A stretch of DNA of 64,000 nucleotides, from the NCBI RefSeq assembly GCF_914271485.1, contig NZ_CAJZAG010000004.1, positions 248,001 through 312,000 of the forward strand. Direction: 5' to 3'. A program made the translations under genes and the position numbers. Below, one piece after another: positions 53,062 through 63,098 of this stretch. Below the pieces are notes generated by a model. The model did not search any database, was not told the DNA's origin, and saw only the letters and a program-made list of their open reading frames with translations. Position 1 is the stretch's first letter. Every line of letters starts with the position of its first letter. This DNA is from Cupriavidus pampae (GTDB lineage Bacteria; Pseudomonadota; Gammaproteobacteria; Burkholderiales; Burkholderiaceae).

Positions 53062-53424
53062 ATGCACCATGCCCGTCGTCTGATTGTCCGTTCGGTTCCC
53101 GCGCTGATGCTGGCGGTCAGCCTGTCAGCCATGGCCCATCATGGCTGGTCTACCTATGACGACACCAAGCCCATTACCGTCACCGGCAAGGTCGTCGAGA
53201 GCCATTACGAGAACCCGCACGCGACCATCCGCGTGGAAGCCGATGGCAAACGCTGGTTCGCGGTGCTCGCGCCGATCTCGCGCATGGAGTCGCGCGGCGC
53301 CACCGCCGAGAAGGTGGCCGTTGGCCGGCAGGTGACGTTGGTGGGCTACGCCAGTAAGGAAAAGGCCGATGAAATGCGGGTCGAGCGCATTACGCTCGAC
53401 GGCAAGACGGTCGAGTTGCGCTAA
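53062..53424 (+). CDS. DUF6152-type exported protein
   Basis: The 120-residue product has a signal peptide (about residues 1-27, ending AMA) followed by HHGWSTYDD, VTGKVVESHYENPHATIRVE and KRWFAVLAP. This OB-like beta protein pattern is recognised as DUF6152 and often occurs with copper or membrane-protein neighbours. Start is set by AAGGAG (53049-53054) before the ATG at 53062. It overlaps nothing, and the next gene begins 2 bp after its stop. Confidence 0.8.
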   Translation: MHHARRLIVRSVPALMLAVSLSAMAHHGWSTYDDTKPITVTGKVVESHYENPHATIRVEADGKRWFAVLAPISRMESRGATAEKVAVGRQVTLVGYASKEKADEMRVERITLDGKTVELR

Positions 53425-53426
53425 CG

Positions 53427-53936
53427 GTGGCGGTCTTTGCCGAGGTAGCGGACTGGGCGGCCCAGCTATCGGCGTTGCCGCTGTCGGCAGCGCTGCGTGC
53501 CTCGGCATGGGCCTATCCCATCGTCGAGATCTTCCATCTGGCTGGCATGGCGCTGCTGTTCGGTTCGATCGTTGTCGTCGATATGCGTCTGGCCGGCTTC
53601 GGCAGGCAACTGCCGGTCACGATATTGCTGCGACATGCGCTGCCGCTCTCGATCATCGGCTTTCTGTTGATCGCGGCGAGCGGCGTACTGCTATTCATGG
53701 CGCATGCCGATGAACTGATCGGCAATCGGGCCTTCCTTGCCAAGACCGCGCTCGTGCTGCTCGGACTCGCCAACGCGGCATGGTTCCACGTCGGACCCTA
53801 TCGTCAACTGCTGCGCCCCGGCAGCGATTGGGAGGCGGGCGGCAGGCCCCCAGCGGGCGCGCGTGCATGTGCGTGGATCTCGCTGTCGACGTGGATACTG
53901 GTGATCTGCGCGGGTCGGCTGATTGCCTATATGTAG
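53427..53936 (+). CDS. DUF6644-type integral membrane protein
   Basis: The 169-residue protein starts at a GTG two bases after the previous stop. It has about four membrane helices (30-50, 72-92, 103-122 and 148-166) and a conserved His in EIFHLAGM, with RHALPLS and WFHVGPYR further on, suggesting possible heme or metal contact. It is presumably co-expressed with the DUF6152 protein, and the pair may form a membrane and periplasmic unit. Function unknown. Confidence 0.75.
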   Translation: MAVFAEVADWAAQLSALPLSAALRASAWAYPIVEIFHLAGMALLFGSIVVVDMRLAGFGRQLPVTILLRHALPLSIIGFLLIAASGVLLFMAHADELIGNRAFLAKTALVLLGLANAAWFHVGPYRQLLRPGSDWEAGGRPPAGARACAWISLSTWILVICAGRLIAYM

Positions 53937-53999
53937 CTAACGCCGTCAAGTGCCAATTCGCAGAAGTTTGATGTAACGCAAATGATGGCGCATGGTCCC

Positions 54000-54026
54000 T
54001 CAAGGTTCGAGGTGATCGGTCGTTAA
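54000..54026 (+). promoter_or_regulatory. Candidate FliA (sigma-28) promoter for the second chemoreceptor gene
   Basis: TCAAGGTT (54000-54007), an 11-bp spacer and GTCGTTAA (54019-54026) match the flagellar sigma consensus at most positions with the exact spacing. It lies 36 bp before the start codon, as expected for a chemotaxis gene. Confidence 0.6.
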
Positions 54027-54062
54027 GCCGGTACCGACTGATCGATCGATTCTGACACTTCC

Positions 54063-55610
54063 ATGCAAAACGTAAGCATCCGCCACGGCCTGCTGGCAAC
54101 GCTGGCGATATTCGGCCTTATGCTGATTCTCGGAGCCGCCCTTGGCGTGCTCGAACTGCGCGAGTCGCGCACCTCTCTGGAACGGGCACACCTGGTGGCA
54201 TCGCGTGCGCTGCTGCTCAATGACGCCTACAAGGACATGATGCGCGCACGTTCGGCGCTGACGCGGGCGTACACGGCCAGCAAGGAGACCGGCACCGTGA
54301 GCACCGAAGCCATCGGCAGCGCGGAGAAGTTCATCGCCAAGTCGAAGGAAGAACTGGACGCGTTCGAGAAGGCGGCGCCGTTCGCTGGGCAGGACGCCAG
54401 CACGCGCGAGGAGATCATCGCGGTGGCGCGCGGGCATATCGACGCCGGCCAGCGCGCGGTGGAGGCATTGCGCAAGGATGACACCGCGGCTTACACCGCG
54501 ATCAATGCCAAGGACATCATCGGCTTCGGCACCAAGCATTCGACCGGTGTCGAGCGGTTTCAGCAACTGGCCCTGCGCCTCAATGACGAGGAACTGGCCA
54601 CGGGCCAGAAACGCTATCAACGCGTGATCGTGCTCGTGATCATCGGCCTGACGCTGTCGGGCGCGCTGATCGTGGCGGTCCACCTTGCGCTGCGCAGCCT
54701 CGTGGTGGCGCCGCTGACCAAGGCCTCCGACCTGTTGATGCGCGTGGCGGAGGGCGACCTGACGATGAACGTGCCGAAGGCAGGCAGCAACGAGATCGGG
54801 CAGGTGCTCGACGCGCTCGCACGCATGCAGCATGGCCTGACCGAAACCGTGCTGAAGGTGCGCGCGAGTTCCGATGCGGTGACGATCGGCGCGCGCGAGA
54901 TTGCGGCGGGCAATACGGATCTGTCGTCGCGGACCGAGCAGCAATCGTCGGCGCTCGAGCAGACCGCGGCGAGCATGGAGGAGTTGACCTCGACCGTGAG
55001 CAACAATGCCGACAGCGCCTCGCGCGCGAGCGAGCTGGCCAGCAGCGCGGCACAACTGGCCACGCGTGGTGGTGACGTGGTGCGCGGCGTGGTGCAGACC
55101 ATGAGCGAGATCAATACGAGTTCGCAGAAGATCGTCGATATCATCGGCGTGATCGACGGCATCGCGTTCCAGACCAATATCCTCGCGCTGAACGCGGCCG
55201 TCGAAGCGGCCCGCGCGGGCGAGCAGGGCCGTGGCTTTGCGGTGGTGGCTGGCGAAGTGCGCGCGCTGGCGCAGCGTAGCGCCGGTGCTGCCAAGGAGAT
55301 CAAGGCGCTGATCGATTCGTCGGTCGGCAAGGTCGATGCGGGTAGCGTGCAGGTGGAGCAGGCCGGCAATACGATCGGCGAGATCGTGTCCGAAGTCCGC
55401 CGCCTGGCCGACCTCGTCAACGAGATCTCGGCCGCCTCGGGCGAACAGTCGTCGGGCATCGCGCAGGTCAGCTCGGCGGTGTCGCAGATGGAACAGGTCA
55501 ACCAGCAGAACGCCGCGCTGGTGGAACAGGCCGCCGCAGCCGCGGACTCGCTCGAAGCCCAGGCCAACCAACTGTCGTCCGCGGTGATGACGTTCAAGCT
55601 GGCCGCTTAA
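54063..55610 (+). CDS. Methyl-accepting chemotaxis protein with four-helix-bundle sensor
   Basis: The 515-residue receptor has membrane helices at about residues 11-31 and 190-210 and a periplasmic helical domain of about 160 residues (4HB-type). A HAMP domain and the signalling hairpin follow, with [19 protein letters not shown] and [17 protein letters not shown]. The order is the standard Tar/Tsr layout. It ends without a CheR-docking pentapeptide. It resembles the receptor at 39960 in its signalling part but keeps the sensor domain that one lacks. Confidence 0.94.
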   Translation: MQNVSIRHGLLATLAIFGLMLILGAALGVLELRESRTSLERAHLVASRALLLNDAYKDMMRARSALTRAYTASKETGTVSTEAIGSAEKFIAKSKEELDAFEKAAPFAGQDASTREEIIAVARGHIDAGQRAVEALRKDDTAAYTAINAKDIIGFGTKHSTGVERFQQLALRLNDEELATGQKRYQRVIVLVIIGLTLSGALIVAVHLALRSLVVAPLTKASDLLMRVAEGDLTMNVPKAGSNEIGQVLDALARMQHGLTETVLKVRASSDAVTIGAREIAAGNTDLSSRTEQQSSALEQTAASMEELTSTVSNNADSASRASELASSAAQLATRGGDVVRGVVQTMSEINTSSQKIVDIIGVIDGIAFQTNILALNAAVEAARAGEQGRGFAVVAGEVRALAQRSAGAAKEIKALIDSSVGKVDAGSVQVEQAGNTIGEIVSEVRRLADLVNEISAASGEQSSGIAQVSSAVSQMEQVNQQNAALVEQAAAAADSLEAQANQLSSAVMTFKLAA

Positions 55611-55620
55611 GACGTCTTTA

Positions 55621-55642
55621 TCCCTCTCCGTCCGGAGAGGGA
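55621..55642. repeat. REP-like palindrome after the chemoreceptor gene
   Basis: TCCCTCTCCG and CGGAGAGGGA form a perfect stem around TC, 10 bp after the stop. It resembles the CCCCTCTCCC-type REP elements in the window and may act as a terminator. Confidence 0.75.
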
Positions 55643-55678
55643 TTCCCCCTTTCCTATCCTCTTCCCGACGCGGTCGCC

Positions 55679-55727
55679 TTGACCTTTTTCGTCACTGCGT
55701 ATATCGTAAGATATGTTTTACGATATA
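55679..55727 (+). promoter_or_regulatory. padR promoter and operator
   Basis: TTGACC (55679-55684), a 17-bp spacer and TATCGT (55702-55707) form the promoter. It overlaps a perfect 10-8-10 inverted repeat, TATATCGTAA (55700-55709) with TTACGATATA (55718-55727). The operator lies over the -10 region and the first transcribed bases, predicting autorepression. It also shows that coding reading cannot begin before 55727. Confidence 0.8.
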
Positions 55728-55738
55728 TGGAGTGGCGA

Positions 55739-56383
55739 ATGCGTCACCATTTACATGCTCACCTTCACAAACTGCGCGCGCACATGATGCATCGCCATGG
55801 CGGTTTCTGGAGCGGCGGCGGGGGCCGCAGCGATTGGGATGGCGCCGACGGTGGTGAGGGCTTTGGCGATGATGGCTGGCGGCGTGGGCGCAAGTTCAGT
55901 GCGGAAGACCTGCAGTTGCTGCTGCTGTCGCTGCTCGAAGAAAAGCCGTCGCATGGTTACGAGTTGATCAAGGCGCTTGAGACGCGCACCAATGGGTTCT
56001 ACAAGCCGAGCCCCGGCGTGGTCTATCCCGCGCTGACGTTCCTGGAAGACCTGGGCTACGCCAGCGTCGATGCCGACGGCAACAAGAAGCTGTATCGGAT
56101 TACCGATACCGGCGTTGCCTATCTGGAAACGCACCGCGAGCGCGTGGCGCTGATGGTCGGCAAGCTGCGCCACGTCGCCAGGAAGATGGACTGGATGCGT
56201 CGGGCGATGAGCGGCATGCCGCAACAGGACCCGGAGCAGGGCGGCTGGCTCCCCGAGTTCGTCGAAGCGCGCATGCGCATCAAGCAGGCGCTCGCGCTGG
56301 CAACCGATGCCAGCCCCGACGAGCAGCGCCGCATCATCGCGATCCTGGATCGTGCCGCGCGCGAGATCGCGAACAAGGGCTGA
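55739..56383 (+). CDS. PadR-family regulator with His-rich N-terminus, YqjI-like
   Basis: The 214-residue product begins with a metal-binding-like segment carrying eight His in the first 20 residues (RHHLHAHLH and on). A Gly-rich linker follows, and then a PadR winged helix with EEKPSHGYELIKALE and YKPSPGVVYPALTFLEDLG (about residues 66-110). The layout matches YqjI of E. coli, a nickel-responsive repressor of the ferric reductase YqjH, and a ferric-reductase gene follows here. The start at 55739 is fixed by GGAG at 55729-55732 and by the operator upstream. The metal sensed is inferred from the family and is not shown by the sequence. Confidence 0.87.
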   Translation: MRHHLHAHLHKLRAHMMHRHGGFWSGGGGRSDWDGADGGEGFGDDGWRRGRKFSAEDLQLLLLSLLEEKPSHGYELIKALETRTNGFYKPSPGVVYPALTFLEDLGYASVDADGNKKLYRITDTGVAYLETHRERVALMVGKLRHVARKMDWMRRAMSGMPQQDPEQGGWLPEFVEARMRIKQALALATDASPDEQRRIIAILDRAAREIANKG

Positions 56384-56422
56384 GGCGCCGTGGTCCAGCC
56401 CATCATTGAAAGAGATTCCTAC

Positions 56423-57235
56423 ATGAATGCAATGCGAGATCTGACGGTTCAACGTGTTCGCCATACGCTGCGCATGCGCCTGTTGCAGGTGCTGCGTGTG
56501 CGCAAGATGTCGTCGCAGCTGCTGCGCGTGACGCTGGGTGGCCCGGACCTGGCGGACTTTGTGTCGGCATCGTTCGACGACCATATCAAGGTGTTCTTCC
56601 CCGCGCCGGGGCAGGAGCAGCCAGTGCTGCCGCAGGTCGGACCGGAAGGCATTACCTTCCCTGAAGGTGCCACGCGGCCGCAGGCGCGTGACTACACGCC
56701 GCGCCGCTTCGATCCGGTGGCGCAGGAACTCGATATCGAGTTCGTGCTGCACGGCGATGGGCCCGCATCCACGTGGGCCGCGCAGGCGCAGCCGGGCAAG
56801 TATCTCGGAGTGGGCGGCCCGCGTGGCTCGTTCGTGATTCCGCGCGAATACGACTGGCATCTGCTGATCGGCGATGACACCGCGCTGCCGGCCATCGGGC
56901 GCCGGCTCGAAGAACTCGGTGCCGGCGCACGCGCGGTGGTCGTGCTCGAGGTCAGCGATGCGGGCTCGCGCATCCCGCTCGTGAACGGTCCGGACATCGA
57001 GGTGCACTGGGTCTATCGCGAGGAACGTCCCGAAGGCAGCATGCTGCTGTCCACGCTGCGCTGGGTCAGCCTGCCCGAGGGCGATGGATACGTGTGGGCG
57101 GCCGGCGAGGGCGCGGCGATGCGCGACGTGCGCAAGTACCTGGTGGAGGAGCGCGGCATCGACAAGTCGCGTATCCGCGCATCGGCGTACTGGAAGCGCG
57201 GCAACGCGGCCGTGCACGAAACCATCGACGATTGA
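56423..57235 (+). CDS. Siderophore-interacting protein/ferric-chelate reductase (YqjH/ViuB type)
   Basis: The 270-residue FAD-binding protein has the SIP-family motifs RDYTPRRFD (FAD binding), GPASTWAAQAQPG, GVGGPRGSF, and the C-terminal WAAGEGAAMRDVRKYL. Such enzymes reduce ferric siderophores with NAD(P)H and release iron in the cytoplasm. It lies 39 bp after the padR gene and would be controlled by the operator there. ATG at 56423 is preferred; an ATG-less upstream stretch of the frame runs back to 56390. Confidence 0.9.
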   Translation: MNAMRDLTVQRVRHTLRMRLLQVLRVRKMSSQLLRVTLGGPDLADFVSASFDDHIKVFFPAPGQEQPVLPQVGPEGITFPEGATRPQARDYTPRRFDPVAQELDIEFVLHGDGPASTWAAQAQPGKYLGVGGPRGSFVIPREYDWHLLIGDDTALPAIGRRLEELGAGARAVVVLEVSDAGSRIPLVNGPDIEVHWVYREERPEGSMLLSTLRWVSLPEGDGYVWAAGEGAAMRDVRKYLVEERGIDKSRIRASAYWKRGNAAVHETIDD

Positions 57236-57308
57236 TTCGGGTACGTTTGCAGCGCAATGGCGATGGCGTGCGGCTACACTGGCAGCACGCCCTTCGACTG
57301 GAGATGCC

Positions 57309-57725
57309 ATGCCGCTGCAGCGCTTTCCCCGTGCCACCCGCTTGCCGCTTGCCTTGGTTGCCGCTTTGATTGTCACCACCGTGATGGGTCTGGCCGCATG
57401 CGCGCCGGACTCGGTGCGCAACTTCGAGGCCAAGGGCTTTAACCAATATGTGGACAAGATCCAGAACAGCTGCGCCGACGCGACGCTCGGCACGCATGTT
57501 CTCGGCGAATGGCTGCGCTCGGGCAGCGACGACAGCGATAGCGAGTATGTGTACTGGCTGGACCAGACCTCGCGACTGTATTACCAGCGCATCAGCGTGC
57601 CGGAGTACCGTTCCTCGATCGAGGCCGCGATGGGCGGCGACAAGGTCAACGCCGACGCGCTCAATTGCATCGTGAAGTTGTTGCCGGCCGATCGGCCATA
57701 TCGGCCGTCGGGCGTGTTCTGGTGA
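57309..57725 (+). CDS. Small lipoprotein of unknown function
   Basis: The 138-residue product has a lipoprotein signal with a Leu-Ala-Ala-Cys lipobox near residue 31, followed by a soluble domain with NFEAKGFNQYVDKIQNSC and YVYWLDQTSRLYYQR. It contains two further Cys (SCADA and NCIVK), probably a disulfide in the periplasm. No family is recognised. It is 73 bp after the reductase gene and 116 bp before alaC. Confidence 0.75.
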   Translation: MPLQRFPRATRLPLALVAALIVTTVMGLAACAPDSVRNFEAKGFNQYVDKIQNSCADATLGTHVLGEWLRSGSDDSDSEYVYWLDQTSRLYYQRISVPEYRSSIEAAMGGDKVNADALNCIVKLLPADRPYRPSGVFW

Positions 57726-57841
57726 AAGTGGGAGTTGTGGAAATTCTGATGGCTGCGTAATATCGCTCCACGGTGGCTGAGACAACGGCCACCGACGTCG
57801 CTCGGACGGATCCGGGCGCTTACGTTTAGGACACCACCTTC

Positions 57842-59062
57842 ATGACTGCCACTTCCTCTGGCAAGCGCCGCTTTGCGCGCATCGATCGTCTCCCCCCGTA
57901 CGTCTTCAATATCACCGCCGAGCTCAAGATGGCCGCCCGCCGCCGTGGCGAGGACATCATCGACATGAGCATGGGCAATCCCGATGGCGCGACACCGCCG
58001 CATATCGTGGCCAAGCTCGTGGACGCGGCGCAGCGGCCCGACACGCATGGCTATTCGGCGTCGAAGGGGATTCCGCGCCTGCGTCGCGCGATTTCTCACT
58101 GGTATCACGACCGCTATGGCGTGGAGATCGATCCCGACACCGAGGCCATCGCGACTATCGGTTCCAAGGAAGGGCTCGCGCATCTGATGCTGGCCACGCT
58201 CGATCGCGGCGATACCGTGCTGGTGCCGGACCCGAGCTATCCGATTCATATCTACGGGGCGGTGATCGCCGGGGCCGATATCCGTTCGGTGCCGCTGACC
58301 ACGGACATCGATTTCTTCGCCGAGCTCGAGCGGGCGATTCGCGGCAGTTATCCCAAGCCGAAGATGATTGTGCTGGGCTTTCCGTCAAATCCGACGGCGG
58401 CCTGCGTGGAGCTGGACTTCTTCGAGCGCGTGATTGCGCTGGCGCTCAAGCATGACATCTTTGTCGTGCATGACCTGGCGTATGCGGACATCGTGTTCGA
58501 TGGCTGGAAGGCGCCGTCGATCATGCAGGTGCCGAGGGCGAAGGAAATCGCGGTGGAGTTTTTCACGCTGTCCAAGAGCTACAACATGGCGGGCTGGCGC
58601 ATTGGTTTCATGGTCGGCAATCCGGACCTTGTGGCCGCGTTGACGCGCATCAAGAGCTATCACGACTACGGCACGTTCACGCCGTTGCAGGTGGCCGCGA
58701 TCAGCGCGCTCGAGGGCGATCAGCAATGCGTGAAGGAGATTGCCGCGCAGTACCAGTCGCGGCGCGACGTGCTGGCGCGTGGGCTGATCGAGGCGGGCTG
58801 GCCCGTGGAGATTCCGAAAGCGTCGATGTATATCTGGGCGCGGATTCCAGAGGCGTATCGCGCGATGGGTTCGCTTGAATTTGCCAAGCAGCTGCTCGCG
58901 AAGGCCAAGGTGTCGGTATCGCCGGGGATTGGGTTTGGCGACTATGGCGATGAGCACGTGCGCTTTGCGCTGATCGAGAACGAATCGCGCATTCGGCAGG
59001 CTGTGCGTGGCATCAAGGCGATGTTCCGCGCCGATGGCTTGATCAAGCCGACGACGCCGTAA
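57842..59062 (+). CDS. alaC: AlaC, glutamate-pyruvate aminotransferase
   Basis: The 406-residue PLP enzyme shows [33 protein letters not shown] and [10 protein letters not shown]. The PLP-lysine motif [13 protein letters not shown] (about residue 247) and the C-terminal [14 protein letters not shown] are also present. This is the AlaC/YfdZ pattern of class I aminotransferases, which make alanine from pyruvate. Length is normal and all expected active-site residues are in place. Confidence 0.93.
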   Translation: MTATSSGKRRFARIDRLPPYVFNITAELKMAARRRGEDIIDMSMGNPDGATPPHIVAKLVDAAQRPDTHGYSASKGIPRLRRAISHWYHDRYGVEIDPDTEAIATIGSKEGLAHLMLATLDRGDTVLVPDPSYPIHIYGAVIAGADIRSVPLTTDIDFFAELERAIRGSYPKPKMIVLGFPSNPTAACVELDFFERVIALALKHDIFVVHDLAYADIVFDGWKAPSIMQVPRAKEIAVEFFTLSKSYNMAGWRIGFMVGNPDLVAALTRIKSYHDYGTFTPLQVAAISALEGDQQCVKEIAAQYQSRRDVLARGLIEAGWPVEIPKASMYIWARIPEAYRAMGSLEFAKQLLAKAKVSVSPGIGFGDYGDEHVRFALIENESRIRQAVRGIKAMFRADGLIKPTTP

Positions 59063-59080
59063 GCGTCGCGGTTTGAGTTG

Positions 59081-59103
59081 CCCCTCTCCCTTCGGGAGAG
59101 GGG
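59081..59103. repeat. REP palindrome between alaC and the collagen-like gene
   Basis: CCCCTCTCCC-TTC-GGGAGAGGGG lies 18 bp after the alaC stop and 16 bp from the convergent gene end. It probably also ends both transcripts. Confidence 0.88.
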
Positions 59104-59119
59104 CGCAAGGTTTACTACG

Positions 59120-60319
<1,200 letters not shown>

Positions 60320-60474
60320 TCACAACCGCAACGGCCATGCCCGTGCGCGGGCAGGCCGGAAGCGAGGTCGCGCGATGGCCCGCGATGGACGCGCGGGCCG
60401 CGTCGCGGCTGGCTTGCAGGGAGATCGTCGGCGCTTGAAGCGGGCGTGCGAGCACGCGCGAGCGCGCCTTGCGC

Positions 60475-60525
60475 CGTTACGACATCGTTACCTCGTAACG
60501 TCGGTCGTAACGTTTGGACGTAACG
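60475..60525. promoter_or_regulatory. Cluster of five CGTTAC/GTAACG sites
   Basis: CGTTAC occurs at 60475 and 60486, and CGTAACG at 60494, 60506 and 60519. Spacings are 11, 8, 12 and 13 bp, so most lie on similar helical faces. The cluster is 195 bp upstream of the collagen-like gene and 34 bp beyond the diguanylate cyclase stop. It is a candidate multi-site operator. The rest of 60281-60558 shows only GC-rich, gene-free sequence. Confidence 0.5.
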
Positions 60526-60558
60526 CGAGCTTTAAACCGGGTAGCGGTCGGCGCGTCG

Positions 60559-61773
60559 TCAGACCGTGGTGGTATTGGGCGCGGTGGTGCGGGCCGCGGC
60601 GGACGCACCCATCGCGCCGCCGGCAAGTTCGCTCTGCCCGACGGTCCGATTGCGGCCGTCGAGCTTGGCGCGATAGAGCGCGGCATCGGCGCGCGCGGAC
60701 AGTTGCGCCAGCGTTTCACCGGCCCGCCACGTCGCCACGCCTCCGCTCACCGTGTAATGCACGGTGCTGCCGAGCAAGGTCTCGACCGGATTGGCCGCGG
60801 CGCGCGCGCGGATGCGCTCGGCCACATGGCGCGCCTCGGCTTCGCCGGTAGCGGGCAGCAGGATCACGAACTCTTCACCGCCGAGTCGCGCCAGCCGATC
60901 GGTCGCGCGAATCTCCTCGGCCGCGACGCGCGCAAACTCTCGCAGCACCGCATCGCCGGCCGCATGGCCCCACGTATCGTTGACGCTCTTGAAGCGATCG
61001 ATATCGATGATGACGAGCGCGGGCGAGGGACCACCGCGCACCGCGCGCGCGAGTTCGCGCGCGGCCTCGTCTTCATACGCCTTGCGCGAGGCCACACCGG
61101 TGAGCGCGTCGGTATTGGCAATGGCCTCGAGCCGGCGTACCAGGCTGTCATGGATCATCAGCACCGCGCCCATCGTCAGCGCGGGCATCACCAGTGCGCC
61201 GAGCGTGAGAAACACCACGTTGAGACCTGGCGCGGAAAGACTGTCACCGAGCATCGACATGGCCGCCAGCACACCGCGCGTGGCATGCGCGAGTGCAAAG
61301 CCCAGCGCGAACGTGGCGGTGGTCAGGAAATGGCTGGCGGCGCGGTCGCGCGGACGATGCCGGATCAAAGTAAGACTGATGCCCGCGCAGAGCAGCGCAT
61401 GGAACACGGAGACCAGTGCCACGCGCGCGGAGAAATCATCGACGACGTAGCGCAGTGCGGCGATGCCCACCGCCACGCCGACGGTACCAACGATCAACCA
61501 GCGCCATGGCGGCGTGGTCCCGCAGAACCGCTCGGTGCCCGCGTAGAACATGCAGAGTGCCCAGGCCAGCGCGGCATTGGCCACGACGACCGTCAGCACG
61601 TCCGGAACCATCCCGCGCAGTGCGAACAGCACCAGTGCCACGGTGGCGATGAGGTTGGCCTGACACCAGTCGCGCACGCCAGGCAGGCCGCAGCGACGCA
61701 GCGACCAGACGATGGCCAGCATCATGGCGCCAAGCGCCGCGGTGATGACCAGCAGGGCGAGCGGAGCCGACAT
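60559..61773 (-). CDS. Membrane-bound diguanylate cyclase (GGDEF)
   Basis: The 404-residue product has six or seven hydrophobic helices in its N-terminal half (about residues 5-215) that form an unclassified membrane sensor. A GGDEF domain follows with NTDALTGVASRKAYE, DIDRFKSVNDTWGHAAGD and the active-site loop RLGGEEF. All catalytic residues are present, so cyclic-di-GMP synthesis is likely. No inhibitory RxxD is evident five residues before the motif (RLARLGGEEF). ATG at 61773 is used; longer upstream frames are unsupported. No EAL domain is present. Confidence 0.9.
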   Translation of the reverse strand: MSAPLALLVITAALGAMMLAIVWSLRRCGLPGVRDWCQANLIATVALVLFALRGMVPDVLTVVVANAALAWALCMFYAGTERFCGTTPPWRWLIVGTVGVAVGIAALRYVVDDFSARVALVSVFHALLCAGISLTLIRHRPRDRAASHFLTTATFALGFALAHATRGVLAAMSMLGDSLSAPGLNVVFLTLGALVMPALTMGAVLMIHDSLVRRLEAIANTDALTGVASRKAYEDEAARELARAVRGGPSPALVIIDIDRFKSVNDTWGHAAGDAVLREFARVAAEEIRATDRLARLGGEEFVILLPATGEAEARHVAERIRARAAANPVETLLGSTVHYTVSGGVATWRAGETLAQLSARADAALYRAKLDGRNRTVGQSELAGGAMGASAAARTTAPNTTTV

Positions 61774-61896
61774 CGGCGTTACGTCCTCGGATAGCAGCGG
61801 CAGCGGGCGCTCGGGAAGCGGCCGCGCCAGGTTGTGCGGGTCGAAAGCGTAATGATACGCGGCCCCGCGCATGCCGCATGGGCGCGAGCATGGATG

Positions 61897-61934
61897 CGAA
61901 AAGCACAACGCCCCGCCGGAGGGGCGGGGCGTTG
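61897..61934 (-). terminator. Terminator of the Bug-protein gene
   Basis: CAACGCCCCGCC (61906-61917) and GGCGGGGCGTTG (61923-61934) form a 12-bp stem with loop GGAGG. Read on the minus strand, it is followed by a short T run. It lies 25 bp beyond the stop at 61959. Confidence 0.75.
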
Positions 61935-61958
61935 CGCGACAGGAGGGGACAGCGGCGT

Positions 61959-62930
61959 TCAGTCGATACGCGCGCCGGAACTCACGACCACGGGCTTCCA
62001 CCGTTGATTCTCGCTGAGCACGAACTTGCTGAAGGCATCGGGCGAGAGCCGCATGGCATCGGCACCCTGCTGCGCGAGCTTGCTCTTGACCTCGGCCTTG
62101 CCGAGCGCGGTGACGACGGCGCCGTTGAGCTTGGCCAGCACGTCCTTCGGCACACCCTTGGCCGCGAACAGGCCAAACCATGCGCCGGTCTCCACGCCGG
62201 ACACGCCGGCCTCGGCCATGGTCGGTACATCGGGCAGCGTGCCAGTGCGCTGCTTCGAGGCCACGGCCAGCACGCGCAGGGTACCGCCGCGGATGTGGGA
62301 GATCACCGACGGCAGTGTCGCGAACATGAACTGCACGCGTCCGGCCAGCAGATCGTTGAGCGCATCCGCGCCCTTGTACGGCACGTGCGTGGTCTGCACG
62401 CCGGCGCGCTCGTTGAACAGCACGCCGGACAAATGCGCGGCCGTGCCGACGCCAGTGGAGCTGAAGTTCAGCGTGTTCGGATGCGCCTTCGCGTAGGCGA
62501 CCAGTTCCTTCACCGATTTGACCGGCAGCGAAGTCGGTACCACCAGCACGTTGGGCACATCGGCCATCGGCGCCACCGGCGTGAGTTCGGTCAGCGGATT
62601 GACCTTGAGCTTGCTATACAGCGAGGGATTGATGGCGATCGGACCGACCGACGTGGCCAGCAGCGTGTAGCCATCCGGCTCGGTGCGGCTGACGATTTCC
62701 GTGCCGATGTTGCCGCCCGCGCCGGGGCGATTCTCGACCACCACGCTCTGGCCGAGCGTCAGCGACATTTCGGCGGCGACCTCGCGCGCGAGGATGTCGG
62801 TGGTGCCGCCCGCGGTGAACGCGACGACCATGCGAATGGGTTTGGTGGGGAAGCTGCCTTGTGCGAGGGCCGCCGTTGCGGCGCAGCAAAGCAGCGTGCC
62901 AACGGCGACGCGCCGTATGATCGTATGCAT
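61959..62930 (-). CDS. Bug/TctC-family periplasmic substrate-binding protein
   Basis: The 323-residue protein has a signal peptide (about residues 1-23, ending ALAQ) and the Bug family pattern: FPTKPIRMVVAFTAGGTTDILAR, VVVENRPGAGGNIGTE, PDGYTLL, YKGADALNDLLAG and RTGTLPDVPTMAEAG. Such proteins bind carboxylates or aromatic acids with high affinity; many have no dedicated transporter, and none is present here. The divergent arrangement with a LysR gene suggests regulated expression in response to its ligand. Confidence 0.92.
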   Translation of the reverse strand: MHTIIRRVAVGTLLCCAATAALAQGSFPTKPIRMVVAFTAGGTTDILAREVAAEMSLTLGQSVVVENRPGAGGNIGTEIVSRTEPDGYTLLATSVGPIAINPSLYSKLKVNPLTELTPVAPMADVPNVLVVPTSLPVKSVKELVAYAKAHPNTLNFSSTGVGTAAHLSGVLFNERAGVQTTHVPYKGADALNDLLAGRVQFMFATLPSVISHIRGGTLRVLAVASKQRTGTLPDVPTMAEAGVSGVETGAWFGLFAAKGVPKDVLAKLNGAVVTALGKAEVKSKLAQQGADAMRLSPDAFSKFVLSENQRWKPVVVSSGARID

Positions 62931-62942
62931 GAGGTTGTCTCC

Positions 62943-62969
62943 GATGTTCGAAATTTTCTAATGAACATC
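62943..62969. promoter_or_regulatory. LysR-type inverted repeat upstream of the Bug gene
   Basis: GATGTTC (62943-62949) and GAACATC (62963-62969) are a perfect 7-bp repeat with a 13-bp AT-rich centre, immediately upstream of the Bug start at 62930. It lies between the Bug and LysR genes and is a likely binding site for the regulator at 63099. Confidence 0.55.
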
Positions 62970-63098
62970 ATAAGGAGACATGCGGCCTCAGCTATGAAAA
63001 AAGAGAAACGCTGCGTTCATGGTGTCGTCGCGTGCAATGTATCCAACAAGGCGGCAAACTGATGCGGGTAATCCCGCGGTCTCTCGCTGTGCATGCCC

